Shown: in pieces, positions 18,301 to 27,081 of the stretch
Numbering within the stretch: position 1 is the first letter of the stretch
Layout of the letters: the number at the start of each line of letters is the position of its first letter
NCBI GenBank assembly: GCA_036785325.1
Contig: JAXIVH010000008.1
Location: 14,097,739 to 14,161,738, forward strand
Source of the DNA: Urophycis tenuis
Lineage: Eukaryota > Chordata > Actinopteri > Gadiformes > Phycidae
Length of the DNA stretch: 64,000 nt
Direction of reading: 5' to 3'
The notes under the pieces: model-generated
The model's database searches: none
Seen by the model: the letters and a program-made list of their open reading frames with translations, nothing else
Told to the model about the DNA's origin: nothing
Program-made: the position numbers and the translations under genes

Positions 18301-21300
18301 CAAAAGTCACTACCTATCCCGTTAGCAACTAGTCTCAACTGGTCAATACAGGCTGCGACAACTTCTCCTCTAATTAGCAAGTTTATGCATGAAACCTTTC
18401 TGGGGAAAATTACCAGGCAAAGAGGAAGTAACACCCGACGCAACGCGGTAAGTGCAATTTAGAAAATAAAATAGTCACTATACTTCCGGTAATATCTATT
18501 TATCCCGTAATACATTTCCCCTGACATGTGTGCTTAAAACATTAACATGAACCTTCACAATTATAAAATTTCCTATTACAACATATTAACAACAAAGAAA
18601 TAAATAAAAACATGACAGCAAAACTGCTACCCTTCAAAATAAAAGTTTGCGCTTCACTGCCTTCATAGCGCAACAACATCACACCACTACACGTGGACCG
18701 ATTTCTACAGGTTTTTTTCACTGTTTTAACCCTGGGGATGACTGAGACTGACTTAATTTAATAAAAAGGTGGCGTATTCCTTTAAAGCAGTTTACCATAT
18801 TGTGCTAGGACAGCAAAACATTCATATATAGAGATATGTGTAGCCTAACATCTTGTCATTCAAATAAACCCAAACAATAAACATAATCAAACAGCTTAAT
18901 TGTTGGATATTCAATGCAACGTTTGCCTGGTTAGTATCATTAGCCTCTCGTGTATTGTCAGTTTTAAAAGTAGATTGTTATGAGGTTTCTTGTACAGGGC
19001 TAACTTGCAAAGAGATAAATTAAACCTCGACTGTGAGCTCACGTACCACTGTCGCCTTGTCGTCCTCCATAGCCAGTAGCGATGGTCTGGATAGGTTCAT
19101 GGCAGTGTTCATGGGTTTCGTACGTAAATCTGTTTCGTGTCTGTAGAAAATAGACGCGCACTTGCAAATGGAAAAACCGATCGAACTCACAAAACTTTTT
19201 CCACGCCTTGACAAAACGGATTTGCAGATGTGCAAATCGTTTTTACATGCAACAGAATATTGTTACAAATACAAAATGTTTTACGTGTACACATCATTTT
19301 TTAGAAACACGAAATATTCGCGACTGCTTAATATCAGTTTATCCAGATCGGCTCGGCTTCCAAATCGGCTCGGGGTCCTTCGTCTGCTGATCACGTCACA
19401 CAATACGCTATCTACAGCAACGCCACTCGGACAAACTAAATTGCATTCGACTTTTACGATAATAGCTAGATAGACAGATTTTCAGTTATCTCAGTATAAT
19501 ATATTAAGCTATTTTTCACTTATCTCTGTGTGTGTGTATTTGTATACACATATACATAAGTCCAACAGAAAAATTACAATTCTTCTCATGTTTTATGTAC
19601 ATTTTTTGCCTAACACAAATTGGTATTTTATTGTGTATTTTGTTGATGCCTTCCGAATCACTGCCTTTCTGCTCTCTGGTTTGGAGCTAGTGATGGTCAT
19701 ATGGTAAACTCTATTTTGGAGGAAATACTTAATTTCCTTAGCCTGGCTGACGCGTCCACATCTCGATGAGATGGTGGTCTGGGAACTAGGTGTGCATTTT
19801 CTCGTATTTGAGGCGTGGTTTACGAATGCCTAGAGCCGTTTATTGGGCGCTAAGAATGTCTATCAAATGGCGTCTGGTTCTTCACATGCTGCTTTGCGCG
19901 CGATTCATAGCCAATTGCTACTAAAAATTAGCTACTAAAATTACATTAATTGCTACAAAAGCTACTTAATACACTTTCTAAGGCTGCATCGAACGGTAAC
20001 GTTGTGTCCGCTGCCATGTTGGATTAACACGCTACAAGCTTTTGTCGCGCATAGACGGCTTCATCGTCTTGCTGCCCCCCGTTCTGTGATTGGTTCCCTA
20101 ACTCAGGGGAAAATAAGGGCGGTGGTTTCCAGGCTGTCTTTGCAGTGAGAATGAAATCGCGCGCAAAGCAGCATGGGAATTCCCAGGCTAGGCTGTCTTT
20201 GCAGTGAGAATGAAATTGCGCGCAAAGCAGCATGGGAATTCCCAGGCTATAATTTCCTCGTAAAAGTTGTCCATAACTGCTGCCGATCGCCGATCACCAC
20301 GAAAAAAATTAAACTGACGTACAGCCAATCACAACTGTCCGACGTATTTAACAATATGATTGGCTGTACGCTTGAATGGGAGTACATTCAAGCGTACAGC
20401 CAATCATATTGTGTGACGTCATCAGTAAACGACGGACCCCGAGCCGATTTGGAAGCCGAGCCGATCTGGTACCTACAACATATGCCTACAACCTATGCCT
20501 ACAACCATAGCCTACAACGGTAGTCGGGAAAAGGCTAACACTTTCTATATTGCATAATGCCATATGTGGCTGCGGCCAAAAATATGCTCAATCTAAAACA
20601 GTAACAAATCGCTCTGTACCCTTAAATGTCAAGACTTGTTAATATACATACACACATTTATTCATTAGTTTACAAAGAAAGCATGTTCATTAATTAAAAT
20701 AGTTACTCACGAACAGCTCCAAATGCTTGGCTTACCTCCAGCAAAGCTAACAAATTCTCAGGTTTCACTTTTGCCTGTCTTGCTTGAACTGCCGGTGTGA
20801 TCAACGCATAGTTATCCTCAGCTCATTACTATTCCTAGACCACTAGATCAGATATGTGAATTTATTTTTTATACTTACCCTTTCGTATTTCCAGATGTTG
20901 CCTCAGAGATTGTCACGTCGTGTCATCCGCTGCTCCATGTTAGCAAGTTTGCTTGTGAGTTGGGATATTCGTTTAATTCAATGAAATAGACTAAGCCTAA
21001 TGTTTGTCGATTGTGTTTTTTAGATGCCCTGGTCAAACGGAATGGCACCGCTGACCATTACGCCTTTGCCCAAGCAGCTCAAAAATGGCTGCGCTATGCA
21101 CCAGACCGTTTGGGAGGGGCTGGACGGCCACTACAAGAGTGATTATTTCAATAAAATATGTCAATATTTCTTATATTTCTTGTCGATCTTTGGTTGCAAT
21201 TTCAACATTGTTTCAATATTAAATTTGGATGCAAACATGATGTAGAAACAACATCGGAGTCCGACATTGATTCAACGACTTTAACGTTGACAATGCAATG

Positions 21301-24300
21301 TTGATTCTACATAGTTTCAATGCCCGTCTCAATGTTGTTTCAATATCCACATTAATTGAAATACAATTGAAATTCCGCTGGTCTATAGTTAATAAATCAA
21401 CATTGTTTCAATATTAACTGAGGGTGCAAAAATGATGTAGAAACAACATCGGAGTCCAACATTGATTCAACGACTTTAACGTTGACAATGCAATGTTGAT
21501 TCTACGTAGTTTCAATGCCCGTCTGCTATCTGGGAAGGCTATTCTTATGCCAAACATATCAAAGAATAGGCTACTGCATGCATGAACACACTTAAGGTTA
21601 TATATATATCATACCTGCAAACTTGTCGCTTTTCGGCTACAATCGCCGTTTTTTGGGTCAAAGGGGTCATTCACGTGACTCGTGTAGATCCGAAGAGTTT
21701 TTGTTTTGGGGGGGGGGGGTCGGGGTCGGGGAAGGCTGCGTTGGCTTATCAAGTGGAGGCTGAGACACGCATGCCGGCCAGGCAAAAAGTGAGTTTTTTG
21801 CACGTGTAGAGTGACCGCAACAGAGTGCAAAACATTTTTTAATTTAGTTTATCAGTACTTTGTATGGACTCATCGTCTCAATTTTCATCGTCATCGCGAT
21901 GTGAGCGTTCATGATAAACACATCGCAAAAGCTGGTCTGTAATGCGATAAGTTCGCCACGCACACTCGGGCCATCCTTATCCTTAAATCATCCTTAAATA
22001 TTGTGGTTTGCAGTAACCCGACCCACCCTGTCAATTTAGGACCGACCCAAATATTTATTTTTCCCTTTTAGTCCGAACGACTTGCCGGTTGTATACTTGC
22101 GTTAAGACCGACCGTTGTTTTTTTAACTCTTCAAATAACTAATGCAACTACAATAAAACCCTATTAATTATATTTTAGAAGGTATCGCGAATATAAATAG
22201 CATACATACACACGTAGGCTACGTTCTTTCTTTTATATTCGCTTCATTTCATCAATGGTTCGCGCTTGTCTGTTATGATGGCTGCGGCTGCAGTAAAGAA
22301 AATGTTCGCAGTCACCTTTCAAAGTTATAGAAGGCTAAATTATTACTTTGGGTTCATGCACGGTAGCAATAGGTCCGACATGAAAAAATGCATTGAAATA
22401 TCTCAACACCGCTATAAAGTGACGTGTCGACTGACGTCAAGGAGACCACTAAACTTTTACGGGATGGAGACGCGGTCAGTGACGTCACGATATGCAAATT
22501 TGTTTAAATTCATATCGACGTATTCACCATGACCAAAATTTTACTCTTCTTATTTATTATCGCAAGTCATATCGTCATCGCAATATTGAACAGTGTGATC
22601 GCACATTTTCACAATGATCTGGTCTCAGCAGATACCTTGACTCTGTTGGTTGTTATGTCATATTTGGAAGCTCAATCTGTAACTTTTTTTCATAAAAATC
22701 TCACCAGAAGTAACCATTTAAAGGGTTATTTTTCAAAATTTTCTTCCGGGGGGGCATGCCCCCGGACCCCCCTAGTGTTGCTAGGTTACCATGCTACAAA
22801 AAAAATCTAGGGGAAACACTATAGACATACTATATACGGTACCTCCAGAAATCCTACTGTCAAAACGCTCAGAAATTGCGTACTTAACATATTTAAATCA
22901 CAAAAAAAAATCTTGGGGGGCCCCATTACGCTGTCACCTTTTTTTCTCTGACCAGTTTGCAGGTCTGATATATATATATATATATATACACCCGTGTACC
23001 AGTTCACTTTCAAGATATTTTTGTTATCTATACACCTACACACTCTATGAGACGCATTATGAAAGTAATAATGTACAGTAAAAATATTGTACATTAAAAG
23101 CACTCAATTATGTTGTTGCAGGCCAGGCATTACTGCCAGATAAATGTGACCGTTCCAGTGCTGCAGAGGTACTTTCAGGGAGAGGACACCCGCCCTGACT
23201 TTAGGCTAGGCCGACAGGCAATCCAGGTTCTCCTGGGGGCCCTCCAAACAGAGCGGCAGCACGGTTGGGGGCCAACATTGGAGACCCTGGTATTCCTGTT
23301 CTGGATAGCTACTGGGTCAGCCTATCGGGTGGTCTCCCGGGTATTTGGTATACCAATTACCTCAATCCATAGGATGGTCCACAGTATTGCTGAGGAGGTG
23401 GTGGCTGTCAGGGGAAATATAATTAGGCTGCCCCAAAGTGAGGAGGAGCTCCGAGCCATGGGGGAAGGGTTTGCCCAACTGGCAGGGCACCCTGCCTTCA
23501 CCAAAGCAGATGGGGCCATCGATGGATGCCACATTAGAATAAAGTATCCTGGCGGCCCCGATGGTCAAGACTACCAAAACAGGAAGCTGTACCCTTCAAT
23601 AGTGTTGCAGGCAGTCTGTGACCATCGGGGCCGATTCATTGATACTTATGGGGTATCAATGGGGTTCCCAGGAAGTGTACATGACTCGCGTATCCTAAGG
23701 AACAGTTTCATTTACCTTTCTGGCAATTACCCCCCACCAGGATATTTTATTTTAGGTGATGGTGGTTACCCATGTCTTTTAGAGCCCATGGCGCTTATCA
23801 CACCATATAAGCGGCCACTCAGAGGCATGGCAGAGCAAAGGTTCAATACTCATCACTCTCGGGCCCGCTCAATTGTTGAGCGTGCCTTTGGGATGATGAA
23901 AACCCGCTTCAGGTGTATCTTTTTAGAGGCACTTGAAGTACATAGTGACTTTGTGCCAAAGGTATGTGTAATTCCATAATTACCCATAATTAATCCACTT
24001 ACTGTACGTCATTGTTAAAACTGCTTATGGATTGACCTAATTATTAGAACTTAATTTACCTTCCTCTTTGTCTAATTAAACCTTTACCTTGTGCAGGTAG
24101 TGACTGCTTGTGCAGTGTTGCACAACATATGCATCGGAGTGGGGGATGAGGTTGCAGTGGAGGACGCGGCCATGGGAGTTGACCCCCCACCTGAAAGAGA
24201 GTGTGGCGCTGACTCCCGCAGTGGAGCTCCTTTGCGTGCAGCCTTGAGTAATGCCATAACCCAGCAAGTCACATGCACCACCCGTGGCGAAAACACCCTC

Positions 24301-26784
24301 GATCACTGCTACTGCACAATCCGTCAGGCATACCATTCGGTCCGACGTGCTGCGCTGGGCAACAGTGACCACGATCTCATTCACCTGATCCCTCGCTATA
24401 GGCAGAGATTGAAACTCTCTAAACCTATAGTGAGTTGGTTCAGAGTGTGGTCCAGTGAAGAACGTGAGAGACTACGTGCCGGGCTGGAGTGGGCAGGCTG
24501 CGACCAGGACTTCGAGTGGGCGGGGCCAGAAGCTGGAAACAACCTGGATGAATACACAGATACTGTGTCATCATTCATCGGCTTCTGTGAAGAGGTGTGT
24601 GTCCCCCTCCACTTCAGGAAGTCTTATAACAACGACAAGCCCTGGTTCTCAGTTAAACTCAAGCGGCTGAGGCAGGAGAAGGAGGCGGCCAGGCGCAGCG
24701 GGGACGGTGATCTGTTCAAGAGGGCCAAGTACAAGTTCGCCAAAGCAGTGAAGGAGGGAAAACATCATTACGCAGAGAGACTGCAGCAACAGCTTTCTGA
24801 AGGGAATCCCTCCTCCGTCTGGAAAGGCCTCAAGAAGATCACCAACTACAAACCAAAGCCCCCGCAGGCGCCCGACAGCCTCCCCCTTGCCAACGAGCTC
24901 AATGAGTTTTACTGCAGGTTCGAGAAGGAGTTCCCCCCGGCACCCTCCCTCCACACCCCCGGGCCACAACCACCCCTGCACCCCAGTAGGGTCATCAACC
25001 CCCCTGCTACTCCTCCCACGCCCCCTCCCCTCACTCCCCTCTCTCCCTCCTCCTCACCTCCCCTCTCTGTCACAGTGAGGGAGGTGAAAAAACTGTTCAA
25101 GGGTCAGAATCCCCGGAAGGCGGCCGGTCCGGATTCCGTCTCTTCATCAGCCCTGAAGCATTGCGCCGACCAGCTGGCCCCGGTGTTTACCAACATCTTC
25201 AACGCCTCACTGGAGCTGTGTTACATCCCAGCATGCTTCAAGGCCTCAACCATCATCCCCATACCCAAGAAGGCCAAGGTCACAGGCCTAAATGACTACA
25301 GACCGGTCGCCCTGACCTCTGTTGTCATGAAGGTGCTGGAGCGCCTTGTCCTGGCCCACCTGAAGTCCATTACGGATCCTGTACTGGACCCCCTGCAGTT
25401 CGCATACAGAGCCAACAGATCCACGGACGACGCGGTGAACATGGCTCTGCACTACGTACTGGAACACCTGGACACTGCAGGGAACTACGTCAGGATTCTA
25501 TTCGTGGACTTCAGCTCGGCCTTCAACACCATCATTCCTCACACCCTGGAGCGCCAGCTATCCCTGCTGCAGGTGCCGGTCTCTACCTGCAAGTGGATTA
25601 CCGACTTCCTGACCAACAGGTCTCAGCGGGTGAAGCTGGGGAAGAGGATTTCCAGCTCCAGGTCCATCAGCACTGGCTCTCCGCAGGGCTGTGTCCTGTC
25701 TCCCGCCCTGTTTTCCCTGTACACCAACAGCTGCACCTCCCTCCAACCGTCGGTCAAGCTCCTGAAGTTTGCAGACGACACCACCCTGGTGGGCCTCATC
25801 TCCAAGGGGGACGAGTCTGCATACAGGAGGGAGATCGAGCGGCTACAGAGCTGGTGCAGCTGCAACAACCTGGAGCTCAACGCGCAGAAGACAGTGGAGA
25901 TGGTGGTGGACTTTAGGAGGAACGCAGCCCCACTCATTCCCATTATGCTGGGTGAAACCCCGGTTGCCTCCGTGGAGTCTTGCCGCTTTCTAGGCCTGAC
26001 TCTCTCCCGGGACTTGAAGTGGGGGCCGAACATCACGGCCCTTCTGAAAAAGGCCCACACGAGGATGTTCTTCCTTCGGCAGCTTAAAAAATTTAGGCTG
26101 CCGAGGAGGATGATGACTCAGTTCTACACCGCCATCATTGAGTCCATCCTCACCCACTCCATCATCACCTGGTTCCCTGCTGCGGTGGTCAAGGACAAGG
26201 CCAGGCTGCAGCGGGTGATTCGATCGGCGGAGAAGGTGATCGGCGTTCCCTTGCCCTCCCTCAAGTCCCTACATGACACCAGGGCTCTGAGAAGGGCAAA
26301 AAAGATCATGGCCGACCCCTCGCACCCAGGTCACAACCTCTTCACCCCGCTTCCTTCTGGGAGAAGGTTGCGGCTGCCTGGAACTGCTAGGACCCGTCAC
26401 AGACTTAGTTTTTTCCCCTCAGCCGTCAGGCTGGTAAACGAGTCTGGCTACCAACCCCCCCCCCCCCCCCCCCCCTTCCCTCCTCCCTGTGATACTGGTC
26501 CAGGACTAGTAATCACACTGGACTCAATTATGCACTTGCACTTTACTCTGTATTCTCTGTATCCTATACCTCATCACCCATCACCATGTTCTCTCAAATT
26601 GTCCTGTTACTGTCCTGTTTGCACTGTCCTGTCCTGCTGCACTGTATTCGTTGATGCACACATTGGAACGCTGAGTCAAATTCCTATTTTGTTTAGCAAA
26701 AATGGCAATAAATTGTTCTGATTCTGATTCTGATTCTGAACCCCCTTGCAAGTGGCACCACAGGACCATGACTACTTTGCTTTG
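9400..26784 (+). CDS. Harbinger transposase, multi-exon, interrupted by two insertions
   Basis: DDE-type nuclease of PIF/Harbinger transposons; it cuts and rejoins DNA at 3-bp targets together with the Myb-like partner. Exons: 9400-9543 (opens MDAVAVELFLF, ends at a GTATGT donor), 23122-23961 (840 bases), and 24097 onward, broken at 24269 by an L2 LINE and resuming at 26754-26784. Using one copy of the 6-bp LINE target duplication, exon 3 is 204 bases and stays in frame, ending APQDHDYFAL before a donor. Motifs: GAIDGCHI (first Asp), FILGDGGYP (second Asp), SIVERAFGMMKTRFR (Glu), and TACAVLHNICI after the catalytic core. Intron 1 holds the 11.6-kb EnSpm element. No stops occur in the Harbinger-derived parts. 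Confidence 0.8.
9544..9919. other. Harbinger intron 1, left part
   Basis: Intron sequence before the EnSpm insertion. Just before the insertion is a 22-base direct repeat beginning TTATGACAAGG (9889-9910). Its second copy is cut by the insertion: nine bases at 9911-9919, the rest at 21535-21549. Confidence 0.7.
10140..10525. repeat. Subterminal minisatellite, about 39-41 bp units
   Basis: About nine tandem units of the type TAGTTGACCGGGAAAGATGA followed by TCGAAAAGTCATGGATTTA. The first two units are diverged and the later ones nearly identical. It lies 0.2-0.6 kb inside the left terminus of the EnSpm-like element, where CACTA transposons typically carry transposase-binding repeats. Confidence 0.9.
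11230..11580. mobile_element. MITE with TAA target duplication
   Basis: Starts GGCCGCATCTACACTAACC and ends with its near inverse GGGTTAGTGTAGATGGGGCC. It is flanked by TAA at 11227-11229 and 11581-11583, as in Harbinger-type MITEs. 351 bases, no coding capacity; inserted in the 5' part of the EnSpm element. Confidence 0.75.
11939..12060 (+). pseudogene. Degenerate partial copy of the EnSpm transposase coding sequence
   Basis: Shares runs with the active gene at about 14065-14230: GCTCGGACAGT, TTAGGACGCAAGGTGAA, AAGATGG, GAATATCACCA, CACAGGGCTGATGTCAA, CTGACACTGT. It has many substitutions and deletions and no open frame. It lies about 1.5 kb upstream of the real ORF in the same element, so it is an internal duplication or a remnant of an older copy. 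Confidence 0.65.
12061..13540. other. Leader region before the EnSpm transposase
   Basis: AT-rich non-coding DNA. A pyrimidine/AG acceptor at 13541 (TTTTTATACAG) lies about 50 bases before the preferred start codon, so this region probably holds the promoter and a 5' untranslated intron. Nothing else is recognised. Confidence 0.5.
13590..15671 (+). CDS. Tnp2-like (EnSpm/CACTA) transposase, 693 aa
   Basis: Single uninterrupted ORF. I chose ATG 13590 (MASRWSKRRIIRSM) over 13527 because a likely 3' splice site (TTTTTATACAG, exon from 13541) falls between them. An acidic, low-complexity N-terminal third precedes the core. The core shows VWMQFNVDGLPLFKSS followed by LQFWPIL (first catalytic Asp in NVDGLP), then FLCDAPARAFLKNIKGH and GYSGCDKCVQ (second Asp plus a Cys pair), SDYMHSCCLGVTRKLLYIW, and RKPRALSEIDRWKATELRYF with candidate acidic residues. 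This order (DGLP, CDAPARA, GCxKC, DYMH-LGV-RKLL) matches the Tnp2 family as I know it. It would act in the nucleus, cutting element ends marked by the subterminal repeats. No frameshift or stop, so it may encode active enzyme. The DUF4806 gene starts 117 bases downstream. Confidence 0.8.
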   Translation: MASRWSKRRIIRSMLKATESEILQTFEETFSSSNMQGNMARIEHTECPSVVVGSDLSASSQSVVEELPMSAKYLDLEIEEELPIIGENEPNSPLGENHVSMDTVNDYVSDSDDSDKEGPTLEYLLTSLRYWASTFSVSLVALSALLTILRVFHPKLPKDARTVLRTQGEIPTKKMEGGEYHHFGLATGLMSKLKSLTLPVNTVWMQFNVDGLPLFKSSRLQFWPILATVNVDHTRSPFLVGLFCGHSKPKSVFEFLGPFIADLKEILEKGIWHNGQQILVKVSSFLCDAPARAFLKNIKGHNGYSGCDKCVQVGEWEGKIVFPEVNAKLRTDEDFNSMVDEDHHLQQTLSPLASVVKMVSMFPSDYMHSCCLGVTRKLLYIWMRGKSLTTRLGSNTIREISDKLNQLSPYTPTEFSRKPRALSEIDRWKATELRYFMLYAGPVVLNNTIPIEMYNNFLLFSVAMHLLLTPGTADNMIDCANELLVSFVNHFGYLYGKSEIMYNVHQLTHLASEYKMFGPLDNIAGFPYENYLGHLKSLLRKPHLPLQQIVKRLSEIPTQLLDPNQNSTNKYMHPHHDGPVVPHLGHGDQYRKVVTEKYTLTTKFGNNCIQILHDIGIVENIIRVACETFVIFRTFTKKDSYYQYPFPSSNTGIYTVWGLSDTVSVVKLQLINKKYILYPNKTQFIAIPMIHYH
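15788..21142 (+). CDS. DUF4806-like protein, eight exons, 385 aa, transposon-borne
   Basis: Exons 15788-15983, 16066-16168, 16351-16430, 16538-16768, 16875-16907, 17258-17475, 17825-18002 and 21024-21142 total 1158 bases, all in phase with one terminal stop. The N-terminal 75 residues (NWYVVQFGSGGTEIVP, YWPPHP, EWTAYPARVL) resemble the opening of other DUF4806 proteins. Residues about 127-203 are Pro/Ser/Thr-rich. A likely coiled coil follows (LLGTVAELVKEVRDLREEF, near 218-240). The C-terminal 90 residues (RLAIIGG, CLTNELASGLNW, QKWLRYAPDR) match DUF4806 as I remember it. Introns after exons 2 and 5 use GC donors. Function unknown; by position it may be the element's DNA-binding accessory protein, analogous to TnpA. 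The last intron is 3 kb and holds a TIR element. Confidence 0.7.
18003..19342. other. Last intron of the DUF4806 gene, repeat-rich
   Basis: Contains two related segments (18030-18115 and 18225-18290) sharing CTGCATTATGGAGAAG and GTTCAGATTCTCCTACATTG, an imperfect tandem duplication. Otherwise AT-rich with no coding signal. Confidence 0.6.
19343..20469. mobile_element. DNA transposon with long terminal inverted repeats
   Basis: Begins CCAGATCGGCTCGGCTTCCA, and the inverse closes the element at 20469, with inverted similarity over about 55 bases. No transposase and no convincing TSD. Inside are a direct repeat (GGCTGTCTTTGCAGTGAGAA at about 20130 and 20191) and a perfect 26-bp-arm palindrome at 20353-20410. 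It is inserted in the last intron of the DUF4806 gene. Confidence 0.65.
21240..21523. repeat. Right subterminal repeats of the EnSpm-like element
   Basis: Two direct copies (about 21239-21330 and 21434-21523) of a segment containing ACATCGGAGTC, CATTGATTCAACG and TTGACAATGCAATGTTGATT. Many short inverted motifs (CAACATTG, CAATGTTG) match motifs near the left end (for example TTGAAACAACATTGA at 10060-10075). Confidence 0.8.
21615..22971. mobile_element. Possible non-autonomous DNA transposon
   Basis: Left edge ACCTGCAAACTTGTCGC and right edge AGTTTGCAGGT (ending near 22971) are inverted to each other. About 1.35 kb without a convincing gene. It contains a GC-rich tract (GGGGGGGCATGCCCCC-like near 22749) and lies in the right part of Harbinger intron 1. 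No TSD confirmed. Confidence 0.45.
24270..26721 (+). CDS. LINE reverse transcriptase ORF (5'-truncated, open)
   Basis: Open from the insertion point. It opens with the last endonuclease motif (GNSDHDLIHLIPRY), then a linker with NDKPWFSVKLKRLRQEK and the reverse transcriptase: NPRKAAGPDSV, LNDYRPVALTSVVMK, DPLQFAYR, VDFSSAFNTI, GSPQGCVLSPALF, the catalytic LLKFADDTTLV and RFLGLTL. The C-terminus follows (RFRLPRRMMTQFYTAIIES in part). The enzyme copies element RNA at a nicked target. This copy lacks the endonuclease N-terminus and the start codon, so it is dead despite the intact RT. A poly-C run near 26457-26475 may mark the natural end of the protein. Confidence 0.85.
24270..26747 (+). mobile_element. 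L2-type LINE, 5'-truncated
   Basis: Inserted in exon 3 of the Harbinger transposase. The 6-bp duplication GCAAGT flanks it (24264-24269 and 26748-26753). It starts inside the endonuclease C-terminus, runs through reverse transcriptase and ends in the tandem tail (TTCTGA)n at about 26716-26738 plus a few bases. This tail, a non-LTR RT and 5' truncation are typical of fish L2/CR1-group LINEs. Confidence 0.85.
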
Positions 26785-27060
26785 GTAAATATGATAAATA
26801 TGATAACCAACATAGTAATGTCATCTGACTGTGTCACACTTTCAGTATTAACCTAAAGACCTCTCTTCCTTTCCACAGCCTGTGCCAACATAACCATCCA
26901 TCCATCCATCCATTGTACATTATTAATACAATTTTATTCTTTAAAAAAAAAATCTAATTGTCTGGGAACCTCATTTATGCATCACATTTACACAGTATGG
27001 TTAATTACTATTATGCAGGGGAACAAAGACAAAGAAACAATGTGTAAATTTTGATTTTTG
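26754..27060. other. Harbinger transposase 3' end and tail-to-tail spacer
   Basis: The remainder of transposase exon 3 ends at a GTAAAT donor (26785). A possible last exon follows an acceptor at about 26878 (CCTTTCCACAG). Then come a CCAT repeat and AT-rich spacer before the stop codon of the opposing Myb-like gene. Confidence 0.55.
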
Positions 27061-27081
27061 AATTAATTTATTAATTGCGCC

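Larger units (their letters stand above)
9920..21534 (+). mobile_element. EnSpm/CACTA-like DNA transposon with two genes
   Basis: Bounded by terminal inverted repeats CCCAGATAGCA (9920-9930) and TGCTATCTGGG (21524-21534) and flanked by a 2-bp AA duplication. Excising the element with one AA restores a perfect 22-bp tandem pair in the Harbinger intron, which fixes the ends. Subterminal arrays are present at both ends: a roughly 39-bp minisatellite at the left, and TTGATTCAACG/TTGACAATG-rich units, in two copies, at the right. It encodes a Tnp2-type transposase (13590-15671) and a DUF4806-like protein (15788-21142), both on plus and both open. The short TSD, subterminal repeats and transposase motifs fit the EnSpm/CACTA superfamily, although the ends do not start with CACTA. 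Confidence 0.8.

Noticed and set aside
24091..24269. Fusion gene of Harbinger transposase and reverse transcriptase (one 876-residue frame)
   Set aside because: The open join is accidental: GCAAGT target duplications show the LINE landed in the exon in the same frame.
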